This document shows, piece by piece, positions 32,989-42,839 of a DNA stretch of 64,000 nucleotides. The notes under the pieces were generated by a model. The model was not told the DNA's origin and did not search any database. It was given only the letters and a program-made list of their open reading frames with translations. Within the stretch, counting starts at the first letter, position 1. Each line of letters begins with the position of its first letter. The translations under genes and the position numbers were made by a program. Source of the stretch: RGIG9041 sp045593905 (GTDB lineage Bacteria; Bacillota; Clostridia; Oscillospirales; QAKW01). The stretch covers positions 1 through 64,000 of the forward strand of contig JAZNXL010000015.1 in the NCBI GenBank assembly GCA_045593905.1, written 5' to 3'.

Positions 32989-34323
32989 TTATATTTCGGC
33001 AATCTTTTTGTTTATTGCCTCGGTTTCTTTTTCGTAACCGGGTTTGCCTAAAAGTGCAAACATATTCTTTTTGTATGCTTCAACACCGGGTTGGTCAAAC
33101 GGGTTAACACCAAGAAGGTAACCCGAGATTGCGCAAGCCTTTTCGAAGAAGTATACAAGATAGCCAAAGCTATATTCGTCGTAGCCGTCAAACTCGATAA
33201 TAATGTTTGGAACGCCGCCGTCGTTATGTGCAAGAACAGTGCCTAAAAACGCGTTGTCGTTAACGTAGCTTACAGTTTTGCCTGCAAGGAAGTTAAGCCC
33301 GTCAAGGTCGCCTTCAACTTCGCCGATTGTAATGTCGCGTTTAACGGTTTTTGCTTTTAATACTGTTTCGAACATTGTGCGTGTGCCGTCTTGAACAAAC
33401 TGACCAAGTGAGTGAAGGTCGGTTGAAAAGTTCGCTGAAGCAGGGAATATACCCTTGCCGTCTTTGCCTTCGCTCTCGCCGAAAAGCTGTTTATACCACT
33501 CGCCAAAGTATACTGCGCAGGGGTCGTAGGTTATGAACATTTCGGTTGCTCTGTTTTTTCTTAAGAGTATGTTTCTGTCGATTGCGTATTTGTAGCACTC
33601 GTTTTCGTCGGTTAAAAAGTCGCATCTTGCAACGTTTGCACCGCGCATCATTTCGTCAATATCAGCGCCTGAAACGGCAATTGGTAAAAGACCTACTGCG
33701 GTAAGCACCGAGAATCTGCCGCCAACGTCGTCGGGTACAACGAATGTTTCGTAGCCCTGTTCGGTTGCGAGTGCTTTGAGTGTACCGCGTGATTTGTCGG
33801 TTGTTACAAAAATGTGGTCTTTAGCGCCATCAACGCCGTATTTTTGTTCGGCAAGTTCTTTGAAAAGTCTAAACGCTATAGCAGGCTCTGTTGTTGTGCC
33901 TGATTTAGAGATAACGTTTATTGAAAAGTCTTTTGCTTTACAAATATCTAAAATCTCGCTTAAATATGTTGCGCTTATGTTGTTGCCTGCAAAATAAATT
34001 TCGGGTGTGTCTTTTGCAAGGTTGTTATAAAGTGTTGAGTGAACAAACTCAATGGCTGCTCTTGCGCCAAGGTATGAACCGCCAATGCCAATTACAACAA
34101 GCACTTGTGAGTTGCCCTGAATTTTTTTAGCAGCAGCTTTAATACGCGCAAACTCTTCTTTGTCATAGTTTAAAGGAAGGTCGAGCCAACCTAAAAAATC
34201 GTTACCTTGTGCTTTTTTTGAGTGGAGCATATTGTGCGCCACTTCAACGTAAGGCTTAAGGTAATCACGCTCGTGTTGACTTACAAAACCGTTCAAATAT
34301 TTTTCGTTAACAAATATAGACAT
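32989..34323 (-). CDS. pgi: Glucose-6-phosphate isomerase
   Basis: A 444-residue cytosolic enzyme interconverting glucose-6-phosphate and fructose-6-phosphate, with the short length typical of Firmicutes. Motifs: VVIGIGGSYLGARAAIEF, NVISKSGTTTEPAIAFR, the signature DDVGGRFSVLTAVGLLP, and the C-terminal GVNPFDQPGVEAYKK. The ATG at 34323 has an AAGGAG site and begins the family N-terminus; the longer frame to 34389 is rejected. It is expressed from its own promoter at 34351-34379. Confidence 0.97.
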   Translation of the reverse strand: MSIFVNEKYLNGFVSQHERDYLKPYVEVAHNMLHSKKAQGNDFLGWLDLPLNYDKEEFARIKAAAKKIQGNSQVLVVIGIGGSYLGARAAIEFVHSTLYNNLAKDTPEIYFAGNNISATYLSEILDICKAKDFSINVISKSGTTTEPAIAFRLFKELAEQKYGVDGAKDHIFVTTDKSRGTLKALATEQGYETFVVPDDVGGRFSVLTAVGLLPIAVSGADIDEMMRGANVARCDFLTDENECYKYAIDRNILLRKNRATEMFITYDPCAVYFGEWYKQLFGESEGKDGKGIFPASANFSTDLHSLGQFVQDGTRTMFETVLKAKTVKRDITIGEVEGDLDGLNFLAGKTVSYVNDNAFLGTVLAHNDGGVPNIIIEFDGYDEYSFGYLVYFFEKACAISGYLLGVNPFDQPGVEAYKKNMFALLGKPGYEKETEAINKKIAEI

Positions 34324-34350
34324 ATTGAAGCTCCTTTCCTTCTTAAATGT

Positions 34351-34379
34351 ATGATACCATAAAAAAATAGTGTATTCAA
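34351..34379 (-). promoter_or_regulatory. Vegetative promoter of pgi
   Basis: On the minus strand TTGAAT (34379-34374), 17 bases, then TATCAT (34356-34351), 28 bases before the ATG. Confidence 0.75.
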
Positions 34380-34381
34380 GA

Positions 34382-35512
34382 CTAAACAATTAAAAAATGG
34401 TAAAGTATTTTTGAAAAAACGTCAAAAACCCCGGCTTTTTTTACTGATTTATTGCAAACAATGTCGGTTTTTGCAATTTCTTTGCCGTCAATTTTAATTT
34501 TCACCTCGCCAAGCTTTTGTCCTTTTTCTACCGGTGCCAGAACATCGCGGCACAGTTCAATCTCATACTCGGCGTTTGCTTTTTTGCCTTTTTCTACGAG
34601 TACACTTATATCGCCTTTTATAATAGGCGAGATTTTGCTTGTTTTACCCTTTATTACTTCAACCTTATCAAGCTTTGGTATGTCGGGTGTAAAAAGTTCG
34701 TATTTTGAAAACCCGTAGTTTAGCATTGCCTTTGCATCGGCATTTCGCGAGTCGCTTGTTTTTGCCGCCATTACAACAGCAATAAGCTCCATACCGTTTT
34801 GTTCAGCAGTTGCCGATATACAATACCCCGAAGCTGATGTATAGCCTGTTTTTAAGCCTGTTGCACTGTCGTAAAACCTTATTAATTTATTGGTGTTTGT
34901 TAGACCGAACTGACCGTCTCGTATGCTATCCATCCATATCCCTGTATACTTTTTAATGTCACTATGCTTTAAAAGCTCCTGCGACATTATTGATATATCG
35001 CGGGCGGTTGTTAAATGCCCATCGGCATCAAGACCTGTGCAGTTCTTAAATTCGGTATTGTTCATACCAAGCTCTTTTGCCCGCTTGTTCATTTTATCAA
35101 CAAACGCCTCGCAGCTGCCCTCACAAAACTCTGCCATGGCTACACAGCAGTCGTTTGCACTTACAACCGCAATACACTTTATCATCTCGTCAACAGTGAA
35201 TTTTTCGCCCTCTTTAAGATATACCTGAGAGCCGCCCATTGACGTTGCGTGCGCTGATACTGTTACAATATCTTTATATCCGAATTTACCGTCTTCAATT
35301 GCTTCCATAATTAATAAAAGAGTCATAATTTTTGTAACTGATGCAGGCCGCATTTGTTGGTCGGCGTCTTTTTCAAAAATAACCTTACCGCTCGTCTTTT
35401 CTATTAATATGGCTGAAGGCGCTTGTATCTCAAACTCCGACTTGGCAGTTGCAAATACGCTTATGTTTAGCATTACCAAAATCATGAACAAAAAACTTAT
35501 TGTTTTTTTCAT
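34382..35512 (-). CDS. dacF: D-alanyl-D-alanine carboxypeptidase (DacF/PBP5 type)
   Basis: A 376-residue exported penicillin-binding protein that trims the terminal D-Ala of peptidoglycan stem peptides. It has a signal peptide (about 1-23), Ser58-x-x-Lys61 in RPASVTK, Ser118-Ala-Asn120, and Lys221-Thr-Gly223. A PBP5-like beta domain (about 265-345) follows, then a C-terminal amphipathic tail that would hold it to the membrane. An AAGGAG site precedes the ATG. dacF-like enzymes are often expressed in the forespore; nothing here decides that. Confidence 0.95.
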   Translation of the reverse strand: MKKTISFLFMILVMLNISVFATAKSEFEIQAPSAILIEKTSGKVIFEKDADQQMRPASVTKIMTLLLIMEAIEDGKFGYKDIVTVSAHATSMGGSQVYLKEGEKFTVDEMIKCIAVVSANDCCVAMAEFCEGSCEAFVDKMNKRAKELGMNNTEFKNCTGLDADGHLTTARDISIMSQELLKHSDIKKYTGIWMDSIRDGQFGLTNTNKLIRFYDSATGLKTGYTSASGYCISATAEQNGMELIAVVMAAKTSDSRNADAKAMLNYGFSKYELFTPDIPKLDKVEVIKGKTSKISPIIKGDISVLVEKGKKANAEYEIELCRDVLAPVEKGQKLGEVKIKIDGKEIAKTDIVCNKSVKKAGVFDVFSKILYHFLIV

Positions 35513-35622
35513 ATTGTTACTCCTTTCTTGTACTATATATGTGACCTGATAATAGCAATGCTAAAAAACCGCATTTTGTGGTATATATACAACATAAAGT
35601 TGTGCCTTTTTGCAATGTATGA

Positions 35623-35631
35623 TGTTATAAT
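35623..35631 (+). promoter_or_regulatory. Extended minus-10 promoter before the SLH protein gene
   Basis: TGTTATAAT at 35623-35631 lies 56 bases before the ATG. A second TATAAT occurs at 35639-35644. No convincing minus-35 is seen for either. The 174-base gap with dacF must hold promoters for both directions. Confidence 0.4.
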
Positions 35632-35686
35632 AATTTTGTATAATTATATATTATATAAATAGCTTATTCCAGAGAGGTAGAAAATT

Positions 35687-38600
35687 ATGAATCAAACAAC
35701 AAAGCGTATTTTATCGTTAGTCCTTTCGCTTGTTGTAATGTTGTCAGTAGTTAGTGTTTATACATTTGCTGCCAACAATTACACCCCGGACGAAGAATAT
35801 TACAACAACGTTATCAGCGACTCATTTGTTGTAAATCCCGCGTGGGAAGGGTTAGAAAAGGGTGACCCTGTAACATTTGAATTTGCAGGTAAAACCTATA
35901 CCGAAAACTTTGACCCTACAACACGTTTTAGTACAATTCAGGCTGCGGTTGATGCTGCTAAATTGATTGGCGAAAATTACAGTCCTGTAATTGCTCTTTT
36001 GCCGGGCTTTTACAACGACCCTGCCGAAATCAGCGCAGACGTTACATTCGTAGGCCCCAACGGCGGTGTTAACCCTGTTGTTAAATCAAACCAACCGAAT
36101 CAGGCTTGGAGCAAAAGCGAAAGATATGACGAAGCAAAGCTTAACGCTGCAATTGTTATTAATACCGACTACAGAAAAAACGTTGAGGTTGTTTTTGACG
36201 GCGTTACAATGTATCACAAATTTGCTTATATCGACGCTCGTACAATGGTAGCTGAGTCAAACGTTATAGTTAAAAACACCGTTATTGACGGTGCGGGTAG
36301 TGCTAACTACCTTGACTATTCAGCATCATCGGTGTTCTTTTTTGGTAACTCAAGAAACATTACCGCATCGGTTGAGGTTTGCGATACATATATCGAAAAC
36401 ATGGCTTCATCAAGTGTTTTTAGCGGCCGTGTTACAAACATTAACGTTCACGATATTTGCTTTACCACCAGCAAGGCAGGTTTGTTAAGCTCTACCGACG
36501 GTCAAACCGATATTAACCCGAACTATGTTGTTAAAGATTCTATGTTCTGCAATAACAACGCAACAGGCGGTGTTATTTCGGTTAACTATTCAACTACCGA
36601 TACAAACTTAAGAACTTCAACCTCGCTCGAAATTTATAATTGCTCTTTCCTCGATGGCACATATACTGATTTTAACGAATTAGCCGAAGCTTCACCAATC
36701 AACATTACATTGGTTGGACCTAAAAACAACGTAAACATTCACGACAACTTTTTTAAAGGCAAAAGTAATTACGAGGCATCGGCAGTAGCTTTCCAATACG
36801 CATCAAAAGCTCTTTCTGACGAGATGAAAGACAACATAAAGGTTAACAACAATAAGTTCTGCGGCTTTGTTAACCTGCCCGATACAGAGGGTGTTAACAT
36901 TCTTACCTCGCTTGATTTCACAGGCAACTATTTTGCTAACTCGTACGAAAACCAAAAAGACCCTGTATTCAAGTATCCCAAGAGTGCTGTAAACCTTAAA
37001 CTCGACTACTTTTATGTAGACAGTGAATTAAAGCACAAAAGCTCTGACTTTTATATGACTGATTTTGGCGTAAGCGGCGCTCGCATTGACAACTTAAAAA
37101 GAGAAGTTTATGCAGTTGTTGATTTTACTCAAAAAATTAATGTAAATATAAAAACAAACAACAATAAAACAACATTTAAGTTATATTCAGACCCCGATTG
37201 CACACAAGAGGTTACAGTAGTTGACCCAACAACCTTTGGCGTTACCGGTCAAAAAGTGTACTACGCACAGTCTTCTTCAATTCTCTACCCCTCATACAAA
37301 TATAAATACACAGTTTACCTTTCTACAAGTGACCCCGCGCAAGCAATTAAGTTTGATAAACCTTCAACATATTTTGTATCAGAACAAGTTGCTTCGTACT
37401 CAAACGGTTCAGTTTACTACGCTGAGTGGGACGGCATTTCATATTCGTTTATTGTAGGTGAAAATGCTTTTGCCGACACAGCAGATATTTTTGCCCGTAA
37501 CGATGCTTGTCCTACAATCTTGTTTTCTCCAGGCGAGTATACAAAAAACATTTATGTTACAAAATCAGCGATTATCCTTGGTCAAAAACATGGCATAAAC
37601 CCCAATGTAACAGACTTTGTTAACTACGATAAGCCGTGGTCAATTAATCCCGAAAGAAGTCAGGCAGACCAAGAAACAATTCTTAAAAACGCAACAATCG
37701 TATTTATGCCCCAAACCACAGGCGCAATATTAGAGGTTGACGGTATTACACTTGGCACATTCTCGGCAATTGACGACAGAAACTCGCTCGAGAACTTTTC
37801 AACAACACTTATCGTAAGCAACGTTATTATAGACGAGGCAGGTAATGCTTCTTATCAGGTACCCGGCAGTACATCAGTTACTGCTCCTGCAACAATTATT
37901 AACTGCGCACCTTCTGCAGGCAAAGACGCATCTACAAACCACAAAACAGGCCGTTTCACAAACATTCGCATGGTTGGTCAAAAAGGACAGCCGCTCTTTG
38001 ATATGATTGCTGAAAACGCAATTTTCGATGGTATTTATGCAGAAGCAAACAATTCGAAATTGTTCAGAATGGAGATTACATCTCCTATGAAGCAGAATAT
38101 GCACTTTGAAATAAGAAACTCGTTCTTTATCAATAACACGATTAGTTCCAGTGACTATTACTTTATCGTAAATCACAACATTGCTCGAAGCGCTGAACGA
38201 GAGTACAGTGCGTTTGTTCTTAAAAACAATGTGTTCTTTGGCAATACCACATCAAAATGGGGTATTTTTGGTGTAAGATATGGCTCTGCGCAAGATATTT
38301 GCGATTTTTCAAACAATATTTTTGCTTCGAGCGTTGCTGTATCGCTCTCTCCCGGTTCTGTAGGCTGGTTTATAGGTGCTGTTGGTAACGGCCCTGTTCT
38401 TAACAATCAGGATATTGTTGACCAGGATAACATCATTATTAAGTACAACAGATTTTTAGGTACACTCGGTCCGTCAGCCTTTACCTTCCCCAGTATGCTT
38501 GCTACCAACGAAAAATCAAGATATGATGTTTCGTACAACTACTTTAGTAATTCGCTCGCAAGAGGCGATGATGGCGGTGCACCCAAAACTGCAGACGCTA

Positions 38601-40717
38601 TTCGTCACAAATGCGACGTTTACTTTAGTGACTGGGATATGAAACAGCCTTCTGTTGTAACAGAAGAATACAACAAGGCTCTTGGTTATGCTATTAACGC
38701 CCCCGGTATCTTAAATGGTAAAACTTATACCGACAATGTGTCGGCACTAACCGAAACTTACGACTTTGATATTGAGTTAACAACACCCCAGGCTTCGTAT
38801 GGTGTATACAGTGACGCTGCTTGCACAAACAAGCTTGCATACCCTGTACAGTTAGCGGGCGGACAAAATGTGTTCTATATCAGGTTTGAGTCTTTCGACA
38901 AGAGCGTTACTGATACAATCACAGCAACAATCACAAAACCCCAATCAACACAGACTGCAGGACTTACAGCTTTTGGCACTGCTAAAATAGATGGAAACAA
39001 CATTTTTGCCGTTGTTCCTGTTGGCACAACAACCTATGCTATCCCAAGTGCAAATGTTCCTGTTCAGGTTTATAACGACTCGGGTTGTACATTGCCGTTT
39101 ACAAGCTCGGTTATTACAGGTATTACAACAACACCTATCGTTAAGTATGTTAAAGCAAACGGTGTAAAATACACACTCACAGTTTTGCAGGCAGTAAACG
39201 ACCAGGCTGAACTTATTTCGGTTGGCGGCGGTCAAAGAGTATCTGATACCGAGTTTAAGGTTGATATACTTTCGTCTTGGTTTATGATTGAGCCTGTTTA
39301 CTCAAGCGCTGCATCAATAAAAGTAACTGTTAATTCACAAGAGATTGCTCCAAATGAAGACGGTTATTACTATATTCAAAATATAGCGACCTCAAAAACT
39401 GCAGTTATTACAGTTACTGCCGAGAACGGCAACAAAAAAACATACACTGTTAATATTATAAGAGGTGCATCAACAAGCAAGGTTGTCAGCATATTCAATA
39501 TGACTCCTAACGGCTCTGATAACGTGCGTTTTGACACAATCATAAGTGATGCTATATTTAAGGTTGAACCCACCTTAGAGGGTATAGGCGCTACCTATCA
39601 GGTATATAGCGATAAAGCATGTACTCAACCTGTAATTGACAACATTGCTATTCTTTCAGCTCGTGAAACAACCCTGTACTTAAAAGTTGTTTCGGCTGAT
39701 AAAACCTCAACAAATTTGGTTACACTCAACATTACTTGTACACGTTTTCCAAAGTTTGATAAGGTTGAAGAACAAAAATACAATTGGTCAATAGAAGGCG
39801 CTACTCTTGTTCCCGGTACAACTGACTGTTATACAGTAGTTGCTAACGAAACAAACTCTAATGCCAAAAACTTTAAGCTTGTTGTAAATTTGGAAGGCAA
39901 AAAATACAAAAAGAGCTATTTTGAAATACTTGCCGTAGAGGGTGGCGAGCGTGTTGGTGAAACAACAACTGTAAACAACAAAGCTGCTGTGCCGCTCAAT
40001 GGCAGAAATACACGTTATTTTGTCAGATTATATATTTGCGAGGGCGAGGAGTCTGTTGCTTCTATAAAAAGTTATCTTACCATCGTTAGACCTCAGGCTG
40101 CTGTTACATACGCCGATGCTGCAGCTACTGCTGATTGGGCAAAACCGTATGTAGATTACCTTAACAATAACGGCTTTGCATATTTTGTAGGCGATAGCAA
40201 CAAAAACTTTAACGCAAACACAGGCATCTCAAGATTTGAGGTTGCAGTTGTTGTTTGTAAAATGCTTGGTATTAATGTTAACTACACAAAAACAGGTACC
40301 GTTCCGTTTACCGACGAAATTCCTGAGTGGGCATCACCTTACGTAAAGGCTTGCTTTAAGCTTGGAATTATGTCAGGTAAATCTGAAACAAGCTTTGATG
40401 GTTACGCTAAAACAACAAGACAAGAATTTGCCCGTGTAATTACACAAACAATCGCTGTTTCGCAAGGTGACCTTACACCTATTAACGATATTTACTCAAC
40501 AAACAAAGCGCTTATTGACCTTCTTTATGAAAGAATGGGCTTTGCTGATGAGTCTACGGTTGCCGAGTGGGCTAAACCCGGTATCCGTCTTGCCGTTGCA
40601 CACTACAATGTAATGAGTGGCTCGGCTCAAAACGGTAAGCTTTATGTTAACCCCACAAACGATATTACTCGTCAAGAGGTTGCAGTACTTATTGCAAAAC
40701 ACGAAGGCGCACAATAA
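35687..40717 (+). CDS. Giant S-layer-homology surface protein with two beta-helix regions
   Basis: A 1676-residue secreted protein. Signal peptide about 1-28. Two right-handed beta-helix regions (about 50-460 and 565-1000) both open with a pectate-lyase-like ALLPGFYND / LFSPGEYTKN step and GPNGGVNP / GQKHGINP. Interleaved cadherin-like sandwich domains carry a repeated Y-[SN]-D-x-x-C-T motif at ~499, ~1039, ~1127 and ~1304. Three SLH repeats at about 1474-1676 (WAKPYVDYL, WASPYVKAC, WAKPGIRLA) anchor it to wall polymers. A GAGAGGT site precedes the ATG. It could bind or cut polysaccharide, or be a structural surface protein; no catalytic residues can be assigned. Confidence 0.9.
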   Translation: MNQTTKRILSLVLSLVVMLSVVSVYTFAANNYTPDEEYYNNVISDSFVVNPAWEGLEKGDPVTFEFAGKTYTENFDPTTRFSTIQAAVDAAKLIGENYSPVIALLPGFYNDPAEISADVTFVGPNGGVNPVVKSNQPNQAWSKSERYDEAKLNAAIVINTDYRKNVEVVFDGVTMYHKFAYIDARTMVAESNVIVKNTVIDGAGSANYLDYSASSVFFFGNSRNITASVEVCDTYIENMASSSVFSGRVTNINVHDICFTTSKAGLLSSTDGQTDINPNYVVKDSMFCNNNATGGVISVNYSTTDTNLRTSTSLEIYNCSFLDGTYTDFNELAEASPINITLVGPKNNVNIHDNFFKGKSNYEASAVAFQYASKALSDEMKDNIKVNNNKFCGFVNLPDTEGVNILTSLDFTGNYFANSYENQKDPVFKYPKSAVNLKLDYFYVDSELKHKSSDFYMTDFGVSGARIDNLKREVYAVVDFTQKINVNIKTNNNKTTFKLYSDPDCTQEVTVVDPTTFGVTGQKVYYAQSSSILYPSYKYKYTVYLSTSDPAQAIKFDKPSTYFVSEQVASYSNGSVYYAEWDGISYSFIVGENAFADTADIFARNDACPTILFSPGEYTKNIYVTKSAIILGQKHGINPNVTDFVNYDKPWSINPERSQADQETILKNATIVFMPQTTGAILEVDGITLGTFSAIDDRNSLENFSTTLIVSNVIIDEAGNASYQVPGSTSVTAPATIINCAPSAGKDASTNHKTGRFTNIRMVGQKGQPLFDMIAENAIFDGIYAEANNSKLFRMEITSPMKQNMHFEIRNSFFINNTISSSDYYFIVNHNIARSAEREYSAFVLKNNVFFGNTTSKWGIFGVRYGSAQDICDFSNNIFASSVAVSLSPGSVGWFIGAVGNGPVLNNQDIVDQDNIIIKYNRFLGTLGPSAFTFPSMLATNEKSRYDVSYNYFSNSLARGDDGGAPKTADAIRHKCDVYFSDWDMKQPSVVTEEYNKALGYAINAPGILNGKTYTDNVSALTETYDFDIELTTPQASYGVYSDAACTNKLAYPVQLAGGQNVFYIRFESFDKSVTDTITATITKPQSTQTAGLTAFGTAKIDGNNIFAVVPVGTTTYAIPSANVPVQVYNDSGCTLPFTSSVITGITTTPIVKYVKANGVKYTLTVLQAVNDQAELISVGGGQRVSDTEFKVDILSSWFMIEPVYSSAASIKVTVNSQEIAPNEDGYYYIQNIATSKTAVITVTAENGNKKTYTVNIIRGASTSKVVSIFNMTPNGSDNVRFDTIISDAIFKVEPTLEGIGATYQVYSDKACTQPVIDNIAILSARETTLYLKVVSADKTSTNLVTLNITCTRFPKFDKVEEQKYNWSIEGATLVPGTTDCYTVVANETNSNAKNFKLVVNLEGKKYKKSYFEILAVEGGERVGETTTVNNKAAVPLNGRNTRYFVRLYICEGEESVASIKSYLTIVRPQAAVTYADAAATADWAKPYVDYLNNNGFAYFVGDSNKNFNANTGISRFEVAVVVCKMLGINVNYTKTGTVPFTDEIPEWASPYVKACFKLGIMSGKSETSFDGYAKTTRQEFARVITQTIAVSQGDLTPINDIYSTNKALIDLLYERMGFADESTVAEWAKPGIRLAVAHYNVMSGSAQNGKLYVNPTNDITRQEVAVLIAKHEGAQ

Positions 40718-40720
40718 AAC

Positions 40721-40752
40721 AAAAGACAGGAACGAAAGTTCCTGTCTTTTTT
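40721..40752. terminator. Two-way terminator between the SLH gene and the U32 gene
   Basis: AAAAGACAGGAAC (40721-40733) pairs with GTTCCTGTCTTTT (40738-40750) around a GAAA tetraloop, followed by T-rich sequence. The U32 stop codon overlaps the T-run. Confidence 0.9.
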
Positions 40753-42778
40753 ATTTTATTTCCTTATAATATAAACCGCGTGTAAATTTATCGTAAAACG
40801 GCCTTTTTGCCAAAAAGCAGTCAATTACTTTTTTACACTCGCTTTTGCCCTCGTCGGTAAAATACAGCGTTATAAAGTCGGCTTTTTTTAGCTGCGAAAG
40901 CTTGTCGCCCATATAAATAGGTATTGGGTTAATGAGCTGACAAAATTGCTTTTGTCGGCAAATTACTGTCATATCACAACCCAGCCTGTCGGTAAGTGTG
41001 CCTTTACCACCGCATTTTTCGCAACCGCCATCAGATTTTATAGGACAGTTTCTGAATGTCATAAGCGGCATCTTGCCGTAAGCCACAACACCGCAGGGGA
41101 TATTATTCTTAAGGCGGTCAAACCGCTCAAGTGAACACTCAAACGAAATTTCGGTGCTAATCGCACCCATCTTTGCGTATTGCTCAATCGCAAGCGAGTT
41201 GTTTATGTTAAGCGCAAACCCGCCCCAAATTTTAAACCCGTGCTGCTTTGCAATGTTTATGGCATAAATGTTTTGCGCGTATATCGTGTCAATGCCAATA
41301 GCTTTTAAATCATCAAGCTTATGGTGTATTGCACCCTCGTAAAACTTAACGGTGGGCAACTCTATTATAAGCTTTGATGAGTTTGCTTTGCAAAACGCTT
41401 TATCCTCGTACAAAACATTATAATCGGCTATTATTTTATCGGCCCTGTCATCAACCTGTGACAGATTTTCAACCCTTATAATAAGCTGCTGAGCGGTTGA
41501 TTTTGGTTGGCAATTTGGTAAACTGTAGCTTGTGTTTTGTTTATACGGTTTAAATTGTGCGCGTTTTTTAAGCAGATTTTCGGTTGCGTTTTTTCTTAAA
41601 TCGTTAAGCTGCGACATTGTTAAAAACAGTCCGTCGTCGAGCTCAATGTTAATATCTTTAACATAAAACGGTGTTGAGCCAAACTTTGTAAGCGAGCGTT
41701 TAACAGCCTCAATATCGGTGGCCTTTGTAAGCGCCATTTCGGCAGGCGGTGCTGTAACACACACCTCGTTTGTGCCGTCGTTTAGTGTTAGTACAATATC
41801 TTTATCGCATTTAATTTTTGCATCAACATCAACCGCTACAAGCGGTAGCTCGTTTCGGTATTCGTTTGCTATTTTTTTAATGATAGGCGCCGCCGAAACA
41901 ACGTCTTGTTTTGTGCGGTAGCCAAACATATCGCCATCGCGCTTTGCGGTAATGTATCCGTTTGTAAACCCGCTTCGCGAAAACACCGCTTTTAAACCTT
42001 CGCGGTCGTAGTCGTTGCCAAGCAGAGCATTTTTACAGGCGGTTGTTGCCGCCGCAACATACTCGGGGCGTTTCATACGCCCTTCTATTTTTGCCGAGTC
42101 TATGCCTATATTTTCAAGCTCTTTTAGCATATCAATAGCTGACAGGTCTTTTAGCGATAGCGCGTGGTCACGGCTTTTGCTTTTAAAATCAAGTCGGCAG
42201 GGCTGTGCACAAAGTCCGCGGTTTGCACTCCGTTGACCTAAAACACTTGAAAGGTAGCACTGACCCGACACGCACATACAAAGTGCGCCGTGAACAAATA
42301 CCTCAAGTTCAAGGCTGGTGTTTGCCCTTATAATTTTTAGTTCTTCAAGTGAAAGTTCCCTTGCGGGTACAACCCTTGAAAAGCCTAATTTTTCAAGCTC
42401 TTTAACGCCCGATAGATTATGAACGCTCATTTGAGTTGACGCGTGCAGCGGCATATCGGGAACAAGCTGTTTTATAAGCGAAACTACGCCAAGGTCTTGT
42501 ACAATAACCGCATCAACACCCGCCTTTGCAATATCGAGTATATACTCTGCAGCCTCATCTATTTCGTTGTCGGTAATAACCGTGTTAAAGGCAACGTAAA
42601 CTTTAACTCCGCGCTGGTGACAGTAGGTGACTGCGTCATTGAGTTCGGCAATATCAAAATTGTCGGCATTTTTTCGCGCATTAAAGTTTTTTGTTCCAAG
42701 ATACACAGCGTTCGCGCCGCTTCTTACTGCGGCAATAAGCTGTTCTTTAGCGCCAACCGGCGCAAGAATTTCCATCAT
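40751..42778 (-). CDS. U32 family peptidase / RlhA-like protein
   Basis: A 675-residue cytosolic protein. The N-terminal TIM-barrel U32 domain has LAPVGAKEQLIAAVRSGANAVYLG and the family signature around residues 153-190 (ELEVFVHGALCMCVSGQCYLSS, NRGLCAQPCR), whose cysteines bind iron-sulfur or metal in relatives. A middle DUF3656-like insertion and a second barrel-like half end in a cysteine-rich tail (CPIKSDGGCEKCGGKG). Long U32 members include RlhA, which hydroxylates 23S rRNA cytidine 2501; that role is plausible but not proven. Start: first of two adjacent ATGs. Confidence 0.88.
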   Translation of the reverse strand: MMEILAPVGAKEQLIAAVRSGANAVYLGTKNFNARKNADNFDIAELNDAVTYCHQRGVKVYVAFNTVITDNEIDEAAEYILDIAKAGVDAVIVQDLGVVSLIKQLVPDMPLHASTQMSVHNLSGVKELEKLGFSRVVPARELSLEELKIIRANTSLELEVFVHGALCMCVSGQCYLSSVLGQRSANRGLCAQPCRLDFKSKSRDHALSLKDLSAIDMLKELENIGIDSAKIEGRMKRPEYVAAATTACKNALLGNDYDREGLKAVFSRSGFTNGYITAKRDGDMFGYRTKQDVVSAAPIIKKIANEYRNELPLVAVDVDAKIKCDKDIVLTLNDGTNEVCVTAPPAEMALTKATDIEAVKRSLTKFGSTPFYVKDINIELDDGLFLTMSQLNDLRKNATENLLKKRAQFKPYKQNTSYSLPNCQPKSTAQQLIIRVENLSQVDDRADKIIADYNVLYEDKAFCKANSSKLIIELPTVKFYEGAIHHKLDDLKAIGIDTIYAQNIYAINIAKQHGFKIWGGFALNINNSLAIEQYAKMGAISTEISFECSLERFDRLKNNIPCGVVAYGKMPLMTFRNCPIKSDGGCEKCGGKGTLTDRLGCDMTVICRQKQFCQLINPIPIYMGDKLSQLKKADFITLYFTDEGKSECKKVIDCFLAKRPFYDKFTRGLYYKEIK

Positions 42779-42792
42779 ATTAATACCTTTAA

Positions 42793-42825
42793 AATATCCC
42801 GAAAACCATCGGCTTTCGGGATATT
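42793..42825 (-). terminator. Terminator of galE
   Basis: AATATCCCGAAA (42793-42804) pairs perfectly with TTTCGGGATATT (42814-42825). On the minus strand it is followed by TTTAAAGG, with only a short T-run. Confidence 0.7.
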
Positions 42826-42839
42826 ATTTATAATTTTAA

